Assembly (NCBI RefSeq): GCF_019097595.1
Contig: NC_080716.1
Location: forward strand, 6,932,140-6,996,139
Direction: 5' to 3'
DNA length: 64,000 nucleotides
DNA from: Hemibagrus wyckioides
Lineage: Eukaryota; Chordata; Actinopteri; Siluriformes; Bagridae
Below are positions 11,866 to 46,070 of the stretch, one piece after another. Below the pieces are notes generated by a model, which saw only the letters and a list, made by a program, of their open reading frames with translations, was not told where the DNA came from and searched no databases. Every line of letters starts with the position of its first letter. Within the stretch, counting starts at the first letter, position 1. A program made the translations under genes and the position numbers.

Positions 11866-12878
11866 CACTATATTGCCAAAAGTATTCGCTAAAAGTGTTA
11901 TAAGAACGTGGAAGTGTTTGGGAACGACAGCAACTCAGCCACGAAGTGGTAGGCCACGTAAACTGACGGAGCGGGGTCAACGGATGCTGAGGTGCATAGT
12001 GCGAAGAGGTCGCTAACTTTCTGCAGAGTCAATCACTACAGACCTCCAAACTTCATGTGGCCTTCAGATTAGCTCAAGAACAGTGTGCAGAGAGCTTCAT
12101 GGAATGGGTTTCCATGGCCGAGCAGCTGCATCCAAGCCATACATCACCAAGTGCAATGCAAAGCGTCGGATGCAGTGGTGTAAAGCACGCCGCCACTGGA
12201 CTCTAGAGCAGTGGAGACGCGTTCTCTGGAGTGACGAATCGCGCTTCTCCATCTGGCAATCTGATGGACGAGTCTGGGTTTGGCGGTTGCCAGGAGAACG
12301 GTACTTGTCTGACTGCATTGTGCCAAGTGTAAAGTTTGGTGGAGGGGGGATTATGGTGTGGGGTTGTTTTTCAGGAGCTGGGCTTGGCCCCTTAGTTCCA
12401 GTGAAAGGAACTCTGAATGCTTCAGCATACCAAGACAATTCCATGCTCCCAACTTTGTGGGAACAGTTTGGAGCTGGCCCCTTCCTCTTCCAACATGACT
12501 GTGCACCAGTGCACAAAGCAATGTCCATAAAGACATGGATGACAGAGTCTGGTGTGGATGAACTTGACTGGCCTGCACAGAGTCCTGACCTCAACCTGAT
12601 AGAACACCTTTGGGATGAATTAGAGCGGAGACTGAGAGCCAGGCCTTCTCGTCCAACATCAGTGTGTGACCTCACAAATGCGCTTCTGGAAGAATGGTCA
12701 AAAATTCCCATAAACACATTCCTAAACCTTGTGGACAGCCTTCCCAGAAGAGTTGAAGCTGTTATAGCTGCAAAGGGTGGACCGATGTCATATTGAACCC
12801 TATGGATTAGGAATGGGATGTCACTTAAGTTCATATGCGAGTCAAGGCAGGTGAGTGAATACTTTTGGCAATATAGTG
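11866..12878 (+). mobile_element. Tc1-like DNA transposon, DD34E, 5' internal deletion
   Basis: Perfect 22-bp terminal inverted repeats beginning cactatattgccaaaagt face each other at 11866 and 12878, flanked by TA duplications (11864-11865 and 12879-12880). Length 1013 bp, shorter than the usual 1.2-1.6 kb because sequence just inside the left repeat is missing, removing the first part of the DNA-binding domain. It inserted into the ATCT tail of LINE layer B. Confidence 0.93.
11890..12796 (+). pseudogene. Tc1 transposase, N-terminally deleted
   Basis: The frame opens with the end of the first helix-turn-helix and the GRPRKLTERGQRML linker (GRPR-like hook), has a TAA at 12014-12016, then runs open as 237 residues from 12083. 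Catalytic triad visible: Asp in LWSDESRF, Asp in FQHDCAPVH, Glu in [12 protein letters not shown], with 34 residues between the last two (DD34E). The C-terminus [13 protein letters not shown] is typical for the family. Absence of the first DNA-binding helices plus the nonsense codon makes it inactive in cis, but the catalytic domain is intact. Confidence 0.9.
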
Positions 12879-13640
12879 TATCTATGACTGTGTGGTCTCT
12901 TCCAAATCTACCACCTTTGTCAAGTCTGCTGATGACACTGTTGCAGTGGGTCTAATCTCTGACAACGACAAGTCAACTTAGACAGGTCCTACCTAGAGAA
13001 GATTAAATATCTGTGGATGGTACCAGGAAAACAATCTCCTCCTGAATGTCAGCAAGACAAAGAAGTTGATAGTGGACTTCAACGAATCTATAAAAGGATC
13101 TATTAACCACTTATAATCAACAAGACCCCAGTGGAGAAAGTGGACATGTTACGGTATCACCACCTTGGTGAAGAAGATCCTTGCATACTGATGGGAAGCA
13201 TCACAGCCTGGTTTGGGAACAGCACCAAGTAGGTTAGTGGGATAGTGTTAGATAGGTGGCTCTCCAGAGGGTGATGTGACCAGCTGAGTGTACCATCTGC
13301 ACTGAACTTGCTGAATTGCAGTACAATTGCAGCAAGCGTTGCTAGACCAAGACCAGGAAGATAGGACCTCACTATCTCACAGGGTGGTCCTTCACTATCT
13401 TCCTATCTTCTATCTTCCTATCTTCTCGCTTGCTGGAGAAGAGGGGACTCTTCTCTCTGTTGTGGTCAGGGAAGCACTTTTGCCCCTTGAAGTCAAACAC
13501 AGAGAGAATAAACAGAAGCTTCTTCCTGCTGACCATTCAGGCCCTCAACCAGGACATAACCTAGAGCTTATACTATTCTGAACTTGTCTGTAAAAGTGTC
13601 TGTACAATAAAATTTTATTTCATTTTGTTTTATTGTATCC

Positions 13641-16600
13641 CCCTATTTTGACCCTATTCTATTTGATTCTATTTTTATAATATGGACAGTTTTATAAATG
13701 TATGTGTGATTGTGAATGTGACCAATAAAATAACGCTAATACTCTATAATTATATTACTTGCTTCATCCATATTAAACTTACAACAGTAGAAAAATGCAT
13801 GACTTATGCATTTATGACTTATGACTAGCAAGTTCATGCTGGTTTAGACAGTTTTTAGGCAGTTTTTGTTCTCCTGAACTATTTTCATTCCTTAGAGTCC
13901 CTTAAGGGTAGCCCAATCTAGATTGGTTAAACAGTTGCAGCTGAAAGTAATGGCTGATTTTTTTTCATGGACTCACATCTTTTTGTAGACATGTATATTG
14001 CATAACACATAAAGCAGTATGGCATCGACTTACTGATACAGTATCTGTCGTGCTAAAATGAATTAGGCATGCACTGACCTCACTCAAATTAATGATACGT
14101 ATTTAAAATTAAAATTCATTCATACAGCAATTTCTGTATTTTTATTTAATTGCTCTATAGATTATGCCAGTTGATATGAAATGAAATATGATATGATATG
14201 ATATGAAATGATATTTATATAGTTCATCTATCATACTCCATTATGTTCTTTAAATTGCTGTTTACTTTTTCTCTTGGATAAGAACCACAGTTTAACAAGC
14301 CATCATTGCGAAACCAAACCGAAAAAAGGGTTTTATATAACCAACAGACCCATCAAATTATATACAATCTGTATATATTTAATCTTGATATATTGTAGTC
14401 TAAAGCTATATAAAGAAAATTCTTTACAACTTTTAATGTTCTCATCTACTAGAATCCTACTTTGCTTTTTGAACAAAGTATATAACCCCTATAATACTGG
14501 TTTCTGATGTTTCTGAATTGAATGATTAGAATATTTCATTAAAATACAATCATCTTATTTGACATCACAGACACAGAAGCCTGAGTGGCTGAGATGGCAT
14601 GAATGCAAAGAATGTCATTTGTTCTGAATTTAAACTTTACCCCATACTGACACACATAGCCACACATTTTCCAGCTTTGAACCATCATGCTCACTGCATG
14701 TCACTGCACGTCAGTTCATGACTTATCTTTATGAACTGGTGTTCAATTTCTGTGTAGGTAATTATTTGAGTAACTTAATACATCTATAATACCAGAACTT
14801 TTGTCACAGCCAGAAATTGCAGTTTTATCCAGAAAATAAAATTACCTAGCACAGATTCACACATAGCAACTTCTGCACTGTGAATACTGGTCTTTTTTGC
14901 TCTTCAGTCTGTGATCTCTGTATAATTGTAGCTGTGCTCCATGCTTCTTTTGCCCTTTCACATAGCTCTGTTAACCTTTTCTTTTGGATGAAGACCACAT
15001 CTTAACAAGTAATTGTTACTGTCAAGAATAAAACAGAGTTTGATGTGGACAAAGATGAGTAATACCAAGATTAACAAGATGCCTTGGGACACAATCAGTA
15101 GACAGGTTTCTAAATAACTTTCATTTAACAGATGATGGCAAGAACAATGTGTCATGAGCTACAGTAAGTGCTTTGGTGGTTTTTGGTCATGTTTAGGAAA
15201 TGTGTAAAAAAGAGTGGTTTAATTGGATTTAAAACAAATTAAATGATAAGAAAACCTATAACTGCTAACCCTACACTTTACCTTGGATTGGATTTGTTTT
15301 TTTAAGAACGCTTATTGGAAGTGGACTTCTGAAAAAAAAATAAAAAAATAAAAAATCAGCTACCTCAGGACTGGTCTACATGTAGATCTAAGTAGAACAG
15401 CTGATAGAAAATGAGCTTTTCTCAAAAGAAGTTCCCCATTGAGGTCTCTGATAGAGGAATAATCAAGTCCAGTACCTTTCCTTATATTTTCTTTAACATG
15501 TTTAGTTTGGGATGACATCAAAAATGAAAGTGTGCTGATGAAAAGTCTTAGTCCACACTATCAGTATACTGTGTATTTATTCTTTATTTTTCATGAAAGA
15601 AAAAATGCTTTAGAAGCTTTAGAAGTGCAGTTTCTGTGCTTAATTTTCAACAGGCTGGACCCAGCACTTTGAACTTTCTGTAACTTTTGAAGTAAAGAGC
15701 AATGCAAAGAAATATTTTAAAGATGACATCTCTTTTTGTGAATATAAAAAAGTGCCTAATACCCCCTCTTGCCAGGATCTCCTGCTGGTTCATTATTGTA
15801 GTATCCTCCTATCTCTGCATGCACAAGCTCTTGCTGAGCCTTTGACCTAAGAAATGGTTAAGGAAGTCATAAGTCTGGTTTATGCCATGCTACATTTCTG
15901 CTACACAGCTTTGGGATCCCCCACATACTCACACATGCACAGAAGTTCCCTACTAAGAGAAAATATTATGTGCCTCACATTCACATCAAGTAACTGTCAA
16001 GTGGAATGCTGTAAAAATAACTTTTATAATTTACATTGTAATACAAGCAAATGTGCATCTTTTCAATGAAATTTGTTTTACTACAAGGAAGTCAGAAGGT
16101 ATTTTGACACATATTTTTTTTTAAACTGAATAATCATTTACATTAATTTTAAACACTTAATTAACTAATCATTAATTAATTGTTATTAAAACCTTTCTAG
16201 AGTGGAGTTTAACACCCATTCATTTTGTCAGATGTTAGTCAGATGTTAAGTGTGAGTGGAACAATGCCTGACTGTGGATTGGCAGAATAAATAGCATTAC
16301 AACTACCAAGAACCTTGAAGAGGTTCAGCAGAACCTACAGTTTCAGCAGTTAAGGTTGCATTAAATTCCCTTTCTTAAATAATCTAGCAAAAAAGTTTGC
16401 TTTTCTTGAAAGTTTGCTAAAAGCTGTTTCCAACACAGTGTAATTTTCCTCTTTCTTCTGTTCTTATTTATTGCATTTTCATGCCACATGTGAAAGCATC
16501 CAAACATTTAAAGAGAAATTCATGCACTCAAGCATTTTATAGGGCATGTGCTTCCATTTAGCCCTACAAATGAGACACTGAGACATTGAAAAAATGTTTT

Positions 16601-16705
16601 GATGTTGGGAAAGGAAGTATTAAGCACCTGTAATTGAGACCATTCTGTTCATCTATACCAGAATAACCAAAAATATAATTCTGTAAATTAGACTGAATTC
16701 CTGTT

Positions 16706-16745
<40 letters not shown>

Positions 16746-17509
16746 CAAATACAAAAGAAAACAAGGCAAAACAGACAAAAAAATCCCTTCACACCTTGTC
16801 TGGTCTCCAGTTACAACAATTCCTTCTGTGAACTTTGCCTGTGCAACTCAACACCCAGAGTATTTAGAGACAACATAAAGAACATATGAACATAAGTACA
16901 AAAGTTTATTTGATTTTATTTTTTGCAATATTTTAAATACAAAAAATGACTGATTTAATGACTCTTTGACTCCTAGACTAGTGATCAGATGCCTTGTGAT
17001 TATTGTTATTCGACTGCTTTTGTGGGAATTATAATTTTATTTAAATGTTTCATTGTACTTTGTTATTTTTAATTTACCAATAGATGGCATTCTGCGATTT
17101 TCTAAGACTTTCCGTCAGGATGTACATGCATTGTATTTCCATTTCCAGATCATACCTTAAAGACTACTAAATTCAATGTTACCACTGCACATGAACACTT
17201 TTTGAAACAAAGAGTGAATTACATTAAATGTCTTTTTTTATTGTGAGAGAGTTTGTGGAAATATAACCTTCACATGAATGCTTAGCTCAATCGTGTGTTC
17301 AGACCTTCAACTCAGGGTTCTGTTGATTTTGGCCATGTTCCTCTGTTTCTTTTTTTTTTTTTTAATATATTGCAGTGCCTGGAATAGAGATGCATTAACA
17401 TTTGTGGCTACTGTACATCAGTAAACCTGAAAAATCATTTATATGAAAAGTGACATGCTTGGGGTTAGTGTGAGCAGCGGTGGTAAAGCAATGTTTGAAG
17501 AAACGATTC
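13641..17509. other. Intergenic, nothing recognised except a CA repeat
   Basis: AT-rich DNA upstream of the tenascin gene. Short imperfect ATGAT-type tandem units lie near 14175-14215. I see no exon, RNA gene or transposon I can name. Confidence 0.5.
16708..16741. repeat. (AC)n microsatellite
   Basis: About 17 perfect AC units. Confidence 0.95.
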
Positions 17510-17720
17510 GTTCCAGACAAAATTGAGTTGTGGAATGCCTCACATTATCTTCCTCTGTGATCCCTGAGCTACAGAGAGAGGAACGCCCAGGGTGCCTATT
17601 GGCTCAGGGCTGCTCATTTAAACTGTGTGAGGGATTTTTGGAGCTAGAAGACTCACTGCAACACAGCTCAGGAGGTCCAAGTCAGAGCTACTCGACAGGT
17701 GCTCACTGCAAGGTACCTTG
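17510..17720 (+). promoter_or_regulatory. Candidate tnn promoter / untranslated first exon
   Basis: A stretch clearly richer in G and C than its surroundings lies 3.3 kb upstream of the first coding exon. It holds a reverse CCAAT box (attgg at about 17597), a TATA-like ttaaa about 20 bp further on, and downstream potential donor sites (ctcgacag/gtgctc, ctgcaag/gtacct). The coding exon at 20989 begins with a strong splice acceptor only three bases before the ATG, so at least one upstream untranslated exon must exist. This is the best candidate I see, by inference only. Confidence 0.3.
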
Positions 17721-17948
17721 AGTAACAGTCAGAGATTCTTGTACCAGACTAAGGAGGGACATTCAGAATTCAGTCTACAGTGGTATGATAATTTTCAGTT
17801 CTGTTTTTGGTACTGTTTTTATCTGTTTGATGGTATAATGTTTTTTGTAACCAGTTTTATATAAAATTTGATTAAACAAGGAAGCTGATGAATGTAAAGC
17901 ATGAATATGCTTTATACTTTCTATACTGCTTATACGTGCTTTTACATG

Positions 17949-17949
17949 C

Positions 17950-17994
<45 letters not shown>

Positions 17995-18014
17995 GTGTGT
18001 GTGTGTGTGTGTGT
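17949..18014. repeat. Compound (TTA)n(GT)n microsatellite
   Basis: About 14 TTA units followed directly by about 10 GT units. Confidence 0.95.
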
Positions 18015-20988
18015 ATCTTATATTTAGTGCTTTTGCTGTTGTTATTTTATGCTGCACTGTTATAAGCACAGTCTTGCATTTTTTCCACTGTACCCCACGG
18101 ATCATTAATAACTGATAAGTCTAATCACTAAATCATTGTAAAGGGAAGCAGCAGATTCAAATGCAATGTGACCATAGTGCTCTAAAGATAATATTCCTCA
18201 GATCATTGTCTGCTCTCTTATTATTTGCACCTGACTATAATAAACATGTTGGCATGAAAAATGGAGAATGGAGAGATTTGCACACTGGAATTCAAACATG
18301 AAGCAAGGTCATTTCTTTGCACTTTGCTCAGAGTGGACAGCCTAATATATACACAGCGTACCACACATTACATCAATGTGGTTAAATTGTTTACTATTAA
18401 AAATGTATTAAAAATCTTATAAAACCTTCAAACATGATGAAAAGCATTTTGAATTATGCTGTTATTTAAAAATGTTTAAGCCAGTGACCATGTTCTCCCC
18501 CCAGTGCCCTTATATTATTCACTCTGTAGAATGTTAGATGCGGAATATTAGCTTAATACATGACGATGAAAATAATTGTGCTAATATCTATAATGTAGTA
18601 CTATATTCTCAGGTCTGAGGAAAATATTATAGTGCATATGCCTTGTGTTAGATTAACTAGGTGATTTTGGGGTTCGGTAACTTTATCATGGAAGTCATTG
18701 TTAAGTCCCCAGTGTTACAGGCTTAGCAGGGAATATAATGCAGCATCCTGTATGCTAGCATAATTACTTTCAGCTTTTTCCACTTGAAGACCAGAGAGGA
18801 AATGCACCAGTGTAAAATATTTGTAGCTGCTTTTAAACTGCCTAGTAGCATTTTCTCAGATCATGAAGATCCTCCACTGGCTTAACAGCAGGACCTAAGT
18901 TCTGCTTCATAAAGCATAGGAATAGACCAGTTCTGAACTGAATCTTGTATCTCAAGAGAAAAGGAGGACACAGTATGGATGTTTCTCTTTTGCCAGTCCC
19001 TTTTTGTCAGAGAATGATGTTGTCTTTAAGCCTCCCTTGGACCTATCCAAGAAATATGAGAGATTGCAACCACAGTCCTGGTGGTGAATCTACTCTTTTC
19101 CTAGTCATCTTCTATGAGACTGTTTGCGGCTGTAGGGAAATACATCAAAATAGAGTCTCTAGCCATTTTACTGTCTCACTGACCTTGTGCTGTAGGTATT
19201 AACCTGCAAAATTCCATCACCTTACATAGGGTTTCGTATTTCGCAGCTTGTTGACATATGTGTGAGACTGAAGTGTAATTATTCAGGGCTGGAATGCAGT
19301 CTATATACAGCTCTCCAGTGTCTTTTTGACCCTGAATGGAGCCTGAGACCATTGTAGGCAAATTACAAGAGCAGGCACTGACAAGGCAACCTCTCTCAAA
19401 AGAAATGTGTCCAGCTTTGCTGAGCTCATGCGTTGTGTCCTTAGTGCACTCAGTCAATGTGGAAGATAAATTAAGCAAATGACAATTTAGGGTGCCAATA
19501 TAGTGACCTGACCCTCTGAGCATGGGCAACTGTTGCTATTATGATCATGTTTGTGTGAACCATTTTAGAACAGAGGTTCAGAAAAGTCTTTTATGCCGGC
19601 AGCTAGACTTTTGTCAATCACTGGGGACTGAGAAAAACTTGCAGGTCTCAAATGAGCTATCTGTAGGAGATATAAAAGACAGTGGATTGTGAGCATCAAA
19701 TAAAAATCGCTGAGAGGGACCACTTAACAGTTCTTCTGAATGTTCATTATAATCTACTCAATTGAATCTAATCAACTATGTACTACTTCAAGCCACTGCA
19801 GATGTTTTGAACTTTGGTGCAACTGTGAAAATTATTAAATTCTGTCTATATGGAATGCTAAGACCACACCTTTTAAGCCATTTCACAGTTGCACCATACT
19901 GTGATGCACATTACGTACATTGTGGAATATTTTTATTCTGTGCTTCTAAAATGTGCTTGATAATCAAAACAAATTGTTCAATACATTACTGATACAAAAA
20001 CTAGAATGATGTGTATTAGAATTATTAGATATTGTGCTATAATTCCATTATTTTTTTACTATACAACCATAGTATATTTTTGACATGTATTATGTACAAT
20101 ACAGCTGTACAGTTTATGAAACCATTATAAAAACCTTTATTGATCTTTACTGATCTGGTTAAAGGAGTTGCTTGAAGTGATTTACTTATAGACCCTTGCC
20201 TTGGGGTCCCATAGGCCCACAAGGACATGTTCTCATATGTAATGTCAGTGGCAAACTGGACTACTTCTGCTTAAACTTAGAGAATTTCATTCTGTGATGA
20301 GCAGTTAATGCACATGCGTGCTTAAAAAAAATATATATATATTTTTTTTACCTTCCACGTGTTGATGTGATCTATATACTATATATCCAAATAGTCTTTG
20401 CAATTTGCCTTTTTAGTACACTGCTAGGGGACATGTTTATTAAATGTTGCACATATTATTACAAGTCACCTGCTAGTTTACTTAATTTCACTACCAAACA
20501 TGGTAATATGCTTGGGAACTATTTTTCCTATACTCTCCTCAAAAAAGATCTTTATATCTTTATCAACTTATATTGATCTTTATTCATTTTTTTAAATATA
20601 AATGATCTGTTAATGCTATATATTTGACTTTTGTTTGAGGTTAAAAAGGATTGTGTATGACATCACTGTTATTAGAAATGACTTAATTCAGTTAGAAAAG
20701 GTTCCAGGCTCTTTAGGCTTTTGTGGCTGCAGTTGTATAATTAAAGGTTAAGATGGAATATGCCAGCCAAGCAAAAGGGTTGTTCAGTTCTTATTGCAGG
20801 AGAAGACATTTTTTTTTAAGTAAAATAGCCTTAACCACATTAAACATAATGAAATGTCTGGATCAACCATCCAACTTTATTGTGCATGTAACAAGGCATG
20901 GTCCCTGTGCATAAAGTTCAGTGTTTGGTCTATCTCGGCATTTCCATGTGGATGTACATTGGAAATTGTTGGTGTGTTTCTTCCACAG
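18015..20988. other. Upstream region or first intron of tnn
   Basis: No coding exon recognised. The stretch 18900-19550 is less AT-rich and open in several frames on both strands, but no frame resembles a known protein. It could hold regulatory sequence; I cannot show it. An A/T palindrome (aaaaatatatatatattttt type) lies near 20321-20350. Confidence 0.35.
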
Positions 20989-20991
20989 GCC

Positions 20992-42227
<21,236 letters not shown>

Positions 42228-42756
42228 TGAACATTGTACTGAAAAGCAAAATGACACAATGAAAGTAGGAATTGTGATTAATCAAAATATCATATTATCA
42301 CATTTAAAAAATATGGCAGTGAAAAGTGGCTGGGTTTTAGCTGGGTGGCCCAGCTTTATCTTACAAAAATGTTGAAAGGTCAAATGCCAAAAAAATTTAT
42401 ATTTTTAATTATATCAATATATTTTATTATATTTGTGTCATTTAGCAGTTTATGCAGATAAGATTATGAAATGATTCCCCAAACAGCTGTGGTATAGTTG
42501 GCCAATTTCCTGGTAAGCAAAAAAGTTCACACATTCAAAGTTTATTTTATCACCATTTCCTCATTTTACAATTATTCCAGTGTTTAGTATTGATCATTTT
42601 AGAATGTGTGAAATGCTGTCTTATAAATTTGCGGGTTTAAAAAAAGTATTTACTGCAATGTTTACTTTTAAATGTTTGACCTAAATGCTGTATAGTATGT
42701 ATTAGGCTGGTTATGTTAAAAGTACTATAAATTACTCTTTATTTCAAGTTATTGAA

Positions 42757-42762
42757 AATAAA
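42757..42762 (+). terminator. Likely tnn polyadenylation signal
   Basis: AATAAA 530 bp after the stop codon, in AT-rich 3' UTR; further AATAAA words occur near 42945. Position is plausible, use unproven. Confidence 0.5.
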
Positions 42763-43628
42763 ACATATTTGGATATTTGTCATTATTATAATGATGTGAA
42801 ATAGTCTTTTGCTAACTGTTGCCCATCTTTTACAACTGATGCCATTATTAATATGACAAAAACAATGGTGTGAGTTGATCAAAAAGTGTCTTTGCAGAAA
42901 ATGTATTAGCCCAATATTTTGTAATAGTAATTGTGACTAAAAATTAATAAAAAAAAAATATCATTATAATAATAATAAAGTTCTTTGGAATAGGTTTCAT
43001 GGTTTATGTTACTGGTATTATGCAGGTAACTTATAGTTTGAGTATCTGTATTCACATGCAGTATGAAGTTACTTCATAAGTGTAAATGAAGCAGCACAGT
43101 GAATTCATGCTCTTTAGTCCTATTGCATTGAATTGCTTGTTGCAGTGTTACCTCAGACTGCTACAAAAGCTACCCAGAGTTCTTCACCTATAGAGGCAGT
43201 ATATTTTTCACCTTTAGAGGCAGTATTGTGTTCATTTTATAAAACAGTGCAATATTAGAGCTCTATACACCATTGTACCCCCATGTAAACGCTTACAGAC
43301 ATGACATCACTTAAGTACAGCCTTGGAAAAGGATCATAGGCTACTATATCCAATAGGGACTCACTCTGGACTATTTTATTGTTTATTGCAATAATCTAAG
43401 CACTATCCACACTGACATACTGTAACTTTGTTTCAGTCCTCTCCCAAACTGCTGCAATGCTGACAGGAGATCAGTGGCAGGTGGTGCTAAAAAATGGGGG
43501 GCAAACAAACTTTAAATCAAACTGTTAGTAATCCAGGACTGTAAATAACCATTTATCAGGTGATTATGTATCATTACTGCAAAGATAAAATATTGAAAAA
43601 GTCAACTATTAAAGCACTATAAATCAGT

Positions 43629-43684
43629 AAATTTGAGTTCAGTGTGGGTTTATTATCAGTAATGAAGGAATGAAGGTAATCATT

Positions 43685-43718
<34 letters not shown>

Positions 43719-44110
43719 GAAAGTTGCCTAATCACTTGACTGCTGCTGAATTTGCAAATTGGGTCGATCTGCTCCAAGCTCCTTGATTCTTTTCTTTTCT
43801 TCACCTGAAGGGTATTTTTGTAAAGATATAACCGAATTTTCTTTCATCTTGAGATATTTCGCTTGCTTCCACATTAATTAGTACCTGCCTGTTACCTGAC
43901 AATCTGCTGAGCATTAATGAGACTTGCTGAGAATGGTCCAGTCACATGAGGCCAAATATAGAAAAACAATATTGATTCACTAACAACAAAAGTGGGAGGG
44001 TCCGGGGTTGTAGAGTTGTTTTAACTTTTGTTGTTAGCGAATGTGAGTGTGTGTGTGTGTTTTTAATGATTACCTTCATTACTTCATTATTGTTAACTGA
44101 AGAAAATTTG
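43629..44110. repeat. Imperfect foldback (long inverted repeat)
   Basis: Left arm 43629-43716 and right arm about 44042-44110 are reverse complements over the core aatgaaggtaatcattaaa plus CA/GT runs, with looser matching outward. Inside, ctaacaacaaaagt (43981-43994) pairs with acttttgttgttag (44024-44037). Could be a decayed MITE or a local inverted duplication. Confidence 0.65.
43687..43716. repeat. (AC)n microsatellite
   Basis: 15 AC units within the left arm of the foldback. Confidence 0.95.
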
Positions 44111-46070
44111 AAACAAATTTGAAAACAGCTCAGCTTTAATTCACATGCTTTTCAAAAGTTTACGTCACCACATACACACTTGTTTGTCCGGCGCCCCGCA
44201 CACAAACACACCCGCACGCACACATGCACACACACCCGCACACACACACACACACACAAATGAGAGAAATACAGTTTTGATTTTTTTTATTTTAAATAAA
44301 CGATAATATGACTAACAGTGGAATATTATGACTAAATGATTTTATTTCGTTATTAAAATATATAATTATTGTTAACATGTTAAAGTAGCATTCTTCTCTG
44401 GCTAACTTCTCTGGCCCCAGCGGCCCCTATTGGGGGAGATAAATAATAAAGAGATCTTTCTATACATAGGCTCATGACCTTGCTAGTACCTATGACAGTA
44501 TTCCTGTTCTAAATTATTTCAGTTTCAGCTTGCTCATTTACTCCCACTCTCACAGCCATGCACTTGACCTGATATGCACCTTTGGTTTGAGCAATGTAAA
44601 TTGTCAAAGTGGCATTTCAGAAAATAAGCCTAGTGAATTTAATGTCGCTCCATTAAATTCACTTGTACTTCATTAAATTTCCAGTAAAGTGGCTTTTAGT
44701 ATTAAGCATCTGTATCATTATTGTACCACTTATTATCATTATTGTATCTTTATTCATAGCTTCATTCTATGCATTCAAATGTCTCAATAGGTATCAGTTT
44801 CCTGCAAAGAGATAGGGTGTGCATGGTTTCCTCTTTTTGTAAACACACGTGGTAATGATGTAAAGTAATACAGGAAATAGGCTAGGCTTACTATAGTTTA
44901 AGATGCTTACAAAGACAATATTTATATATTCTTATATATTTTATGCAGTTTAAAAAGCATTGGGCCAATCACACTCTTCTCTCACCAGAATAACATTTTT
45001 CCACTCCTCCTGTTGTAGAAGGAGCCAGAGTTGAGGCAAAACAAGGAGTGCTTGTTTTAGTGAAAGAAGCCAAATCGTGGTTGGATTAGAGTTACTTTAA
45101 CAGCCCAGGTTATTCCATCACCCAATGTCTGGTGCTCTGAAAGAAAAAGCCTTCAGGAAAAAAAGAAAAGAGTTTCAGGGTGTTTCCATGTATAGAAATA
45201 CTCATTCACCCACTTACTGCCTGTGTATCTAGAGGAACAGATATTTTTATGTGTAGAGATATTGTTCAGATTAAATGACACTGAATGAAATAACTACATT
45301 TAGGGTTACTAGGGCAGTAGGATTCATTTCAGAAAACTGATGTGCTGAGATGTCTGCACTGTTATATGAGAACATCCTGCCCAAATTTTACAGTAACCTA
45401 TGTTAACTTAGTAACATATTCAAGAAGAGATGCTATGATCGCAAGGAAATCTTATAACAGAAAATAAAAAAATACAGTACCTTTATTTTAATTAGGTTGC
45501 ACATAAGACATAGATCATTTGTATACATCAATAGTATAGAAAAAGCAAAAAAAAAACCACTCTGCATAAGTAAATTCATAATCCCACACATACTTGCATG
45601 TGCTAATTCAACTGATTTTCCACACTTTTCTTATTCTTTAACAGTGGATGAAAAAGAAATCAGCAAAATGTATAAAAGGTTGATATCTTTTTATCAAAAA
45701 GGCATTTATTTCTTACAGACCTGTTCTTGCTTAATACAAATGCCTTACTTGTTCAGGAAGCTTTTTTGCTCTGTCAGCAGCGTTGTATGGGAAGTGTATT
45801 GCACAAACAACTCAAAGTTTAGGGGTAGGGAAAGGATTATTCTTGTATTATTTATCCAATCCACACAATTCTTGTTTGTTCATCTAGGAAAGTCATTCTA
45901 AATATCTAGTAAACATTATTATCTGAACTTATCTCTTGAATGAGTGGAGAACCTACATCTTCAGTATTATAATTCATCCAGTTGGCTTGACTTAATATTA
46001 ATGATATAACATGATTGAGCTAGGCATATATAAACATGCAATTCATATTTTGAAACAAATCATTGCCCAT

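Larger units (their letters stand above)
11352..12881 (+). mobile_element. 5'-truncated LINE fragment with (ATCT)n tail (layer B), itself carrying a Tc1
   Basis: From 11352 the plus strand reads TLDDHLNFNQHLLG, LLLLYQSIFVPVLMCGA, FFHMLTAVNKNKLIK and YSKSFVPTTICALNT before a stop at 11697-11699, the C-terminal end of a LINE RT. The 3' region runs into about 86 bp of ATCT units. The heptamer ctatgac occurs at 11345-11351 and again at 12882-12888, which would be the target duplication into layer A, although the right copy overlaps the repeat tail and is therefore less certain. Confidence 0.55.
11235..13640 (+). mobile_element. Decayed Rex1/CR1-type LINE (layer A of a nest), interrupted at 11351
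   Basis: Left part (11235-11351) reads LSTGAGESCVLSNLLYTLYTYD, matching the APQGCVLSPLLYTLYT box of Rex1-type RTs. It resumes at 12889 with CVVSSKSTTFVKSADDTVAVGLI (the catalytic ADD box), NDKST and NNLLLNVSKTKKLIVDFNE, and ends near 13610-13640 with a 3' end close to ctgtacaataaaattttatt. The intervening DNA is younger inserts. Stops and frameshifts are frequent. Assignment to Rex1 rather than a neighbouring CR1-superclade family is tentative. Confidence 0.65.
42228..46070. other. Gap between the convergent tnn and KIAA0040 genes
   Basis: Holds the tnn 3' UTR, a foldback (43629-44110) and CA-rich tracts near 44166-44260; the 3' UTR of the minus-strand gene must end somewhere in its right part. 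No other exon recognised. Confidence 0.6.

Noticed and set aside
12097..12834. 245-codon minus-strand frame
   Set aside because: Antisense shadow of the Tc1 transposase; no similarity of its own.
19176..19529. 117-codon minus-strand frame upstream of tnn
   Set aside because: No family resemblance and no supporting splice or polyadenylation signals; may be chance in a less AT-rich stretch.
20854..20991. Upstream extension of the first tnn frame
   Set aside because: A strong acceptor at 20988 and the signal peptide directly after ATG 20992 show the upstream part is intronic.
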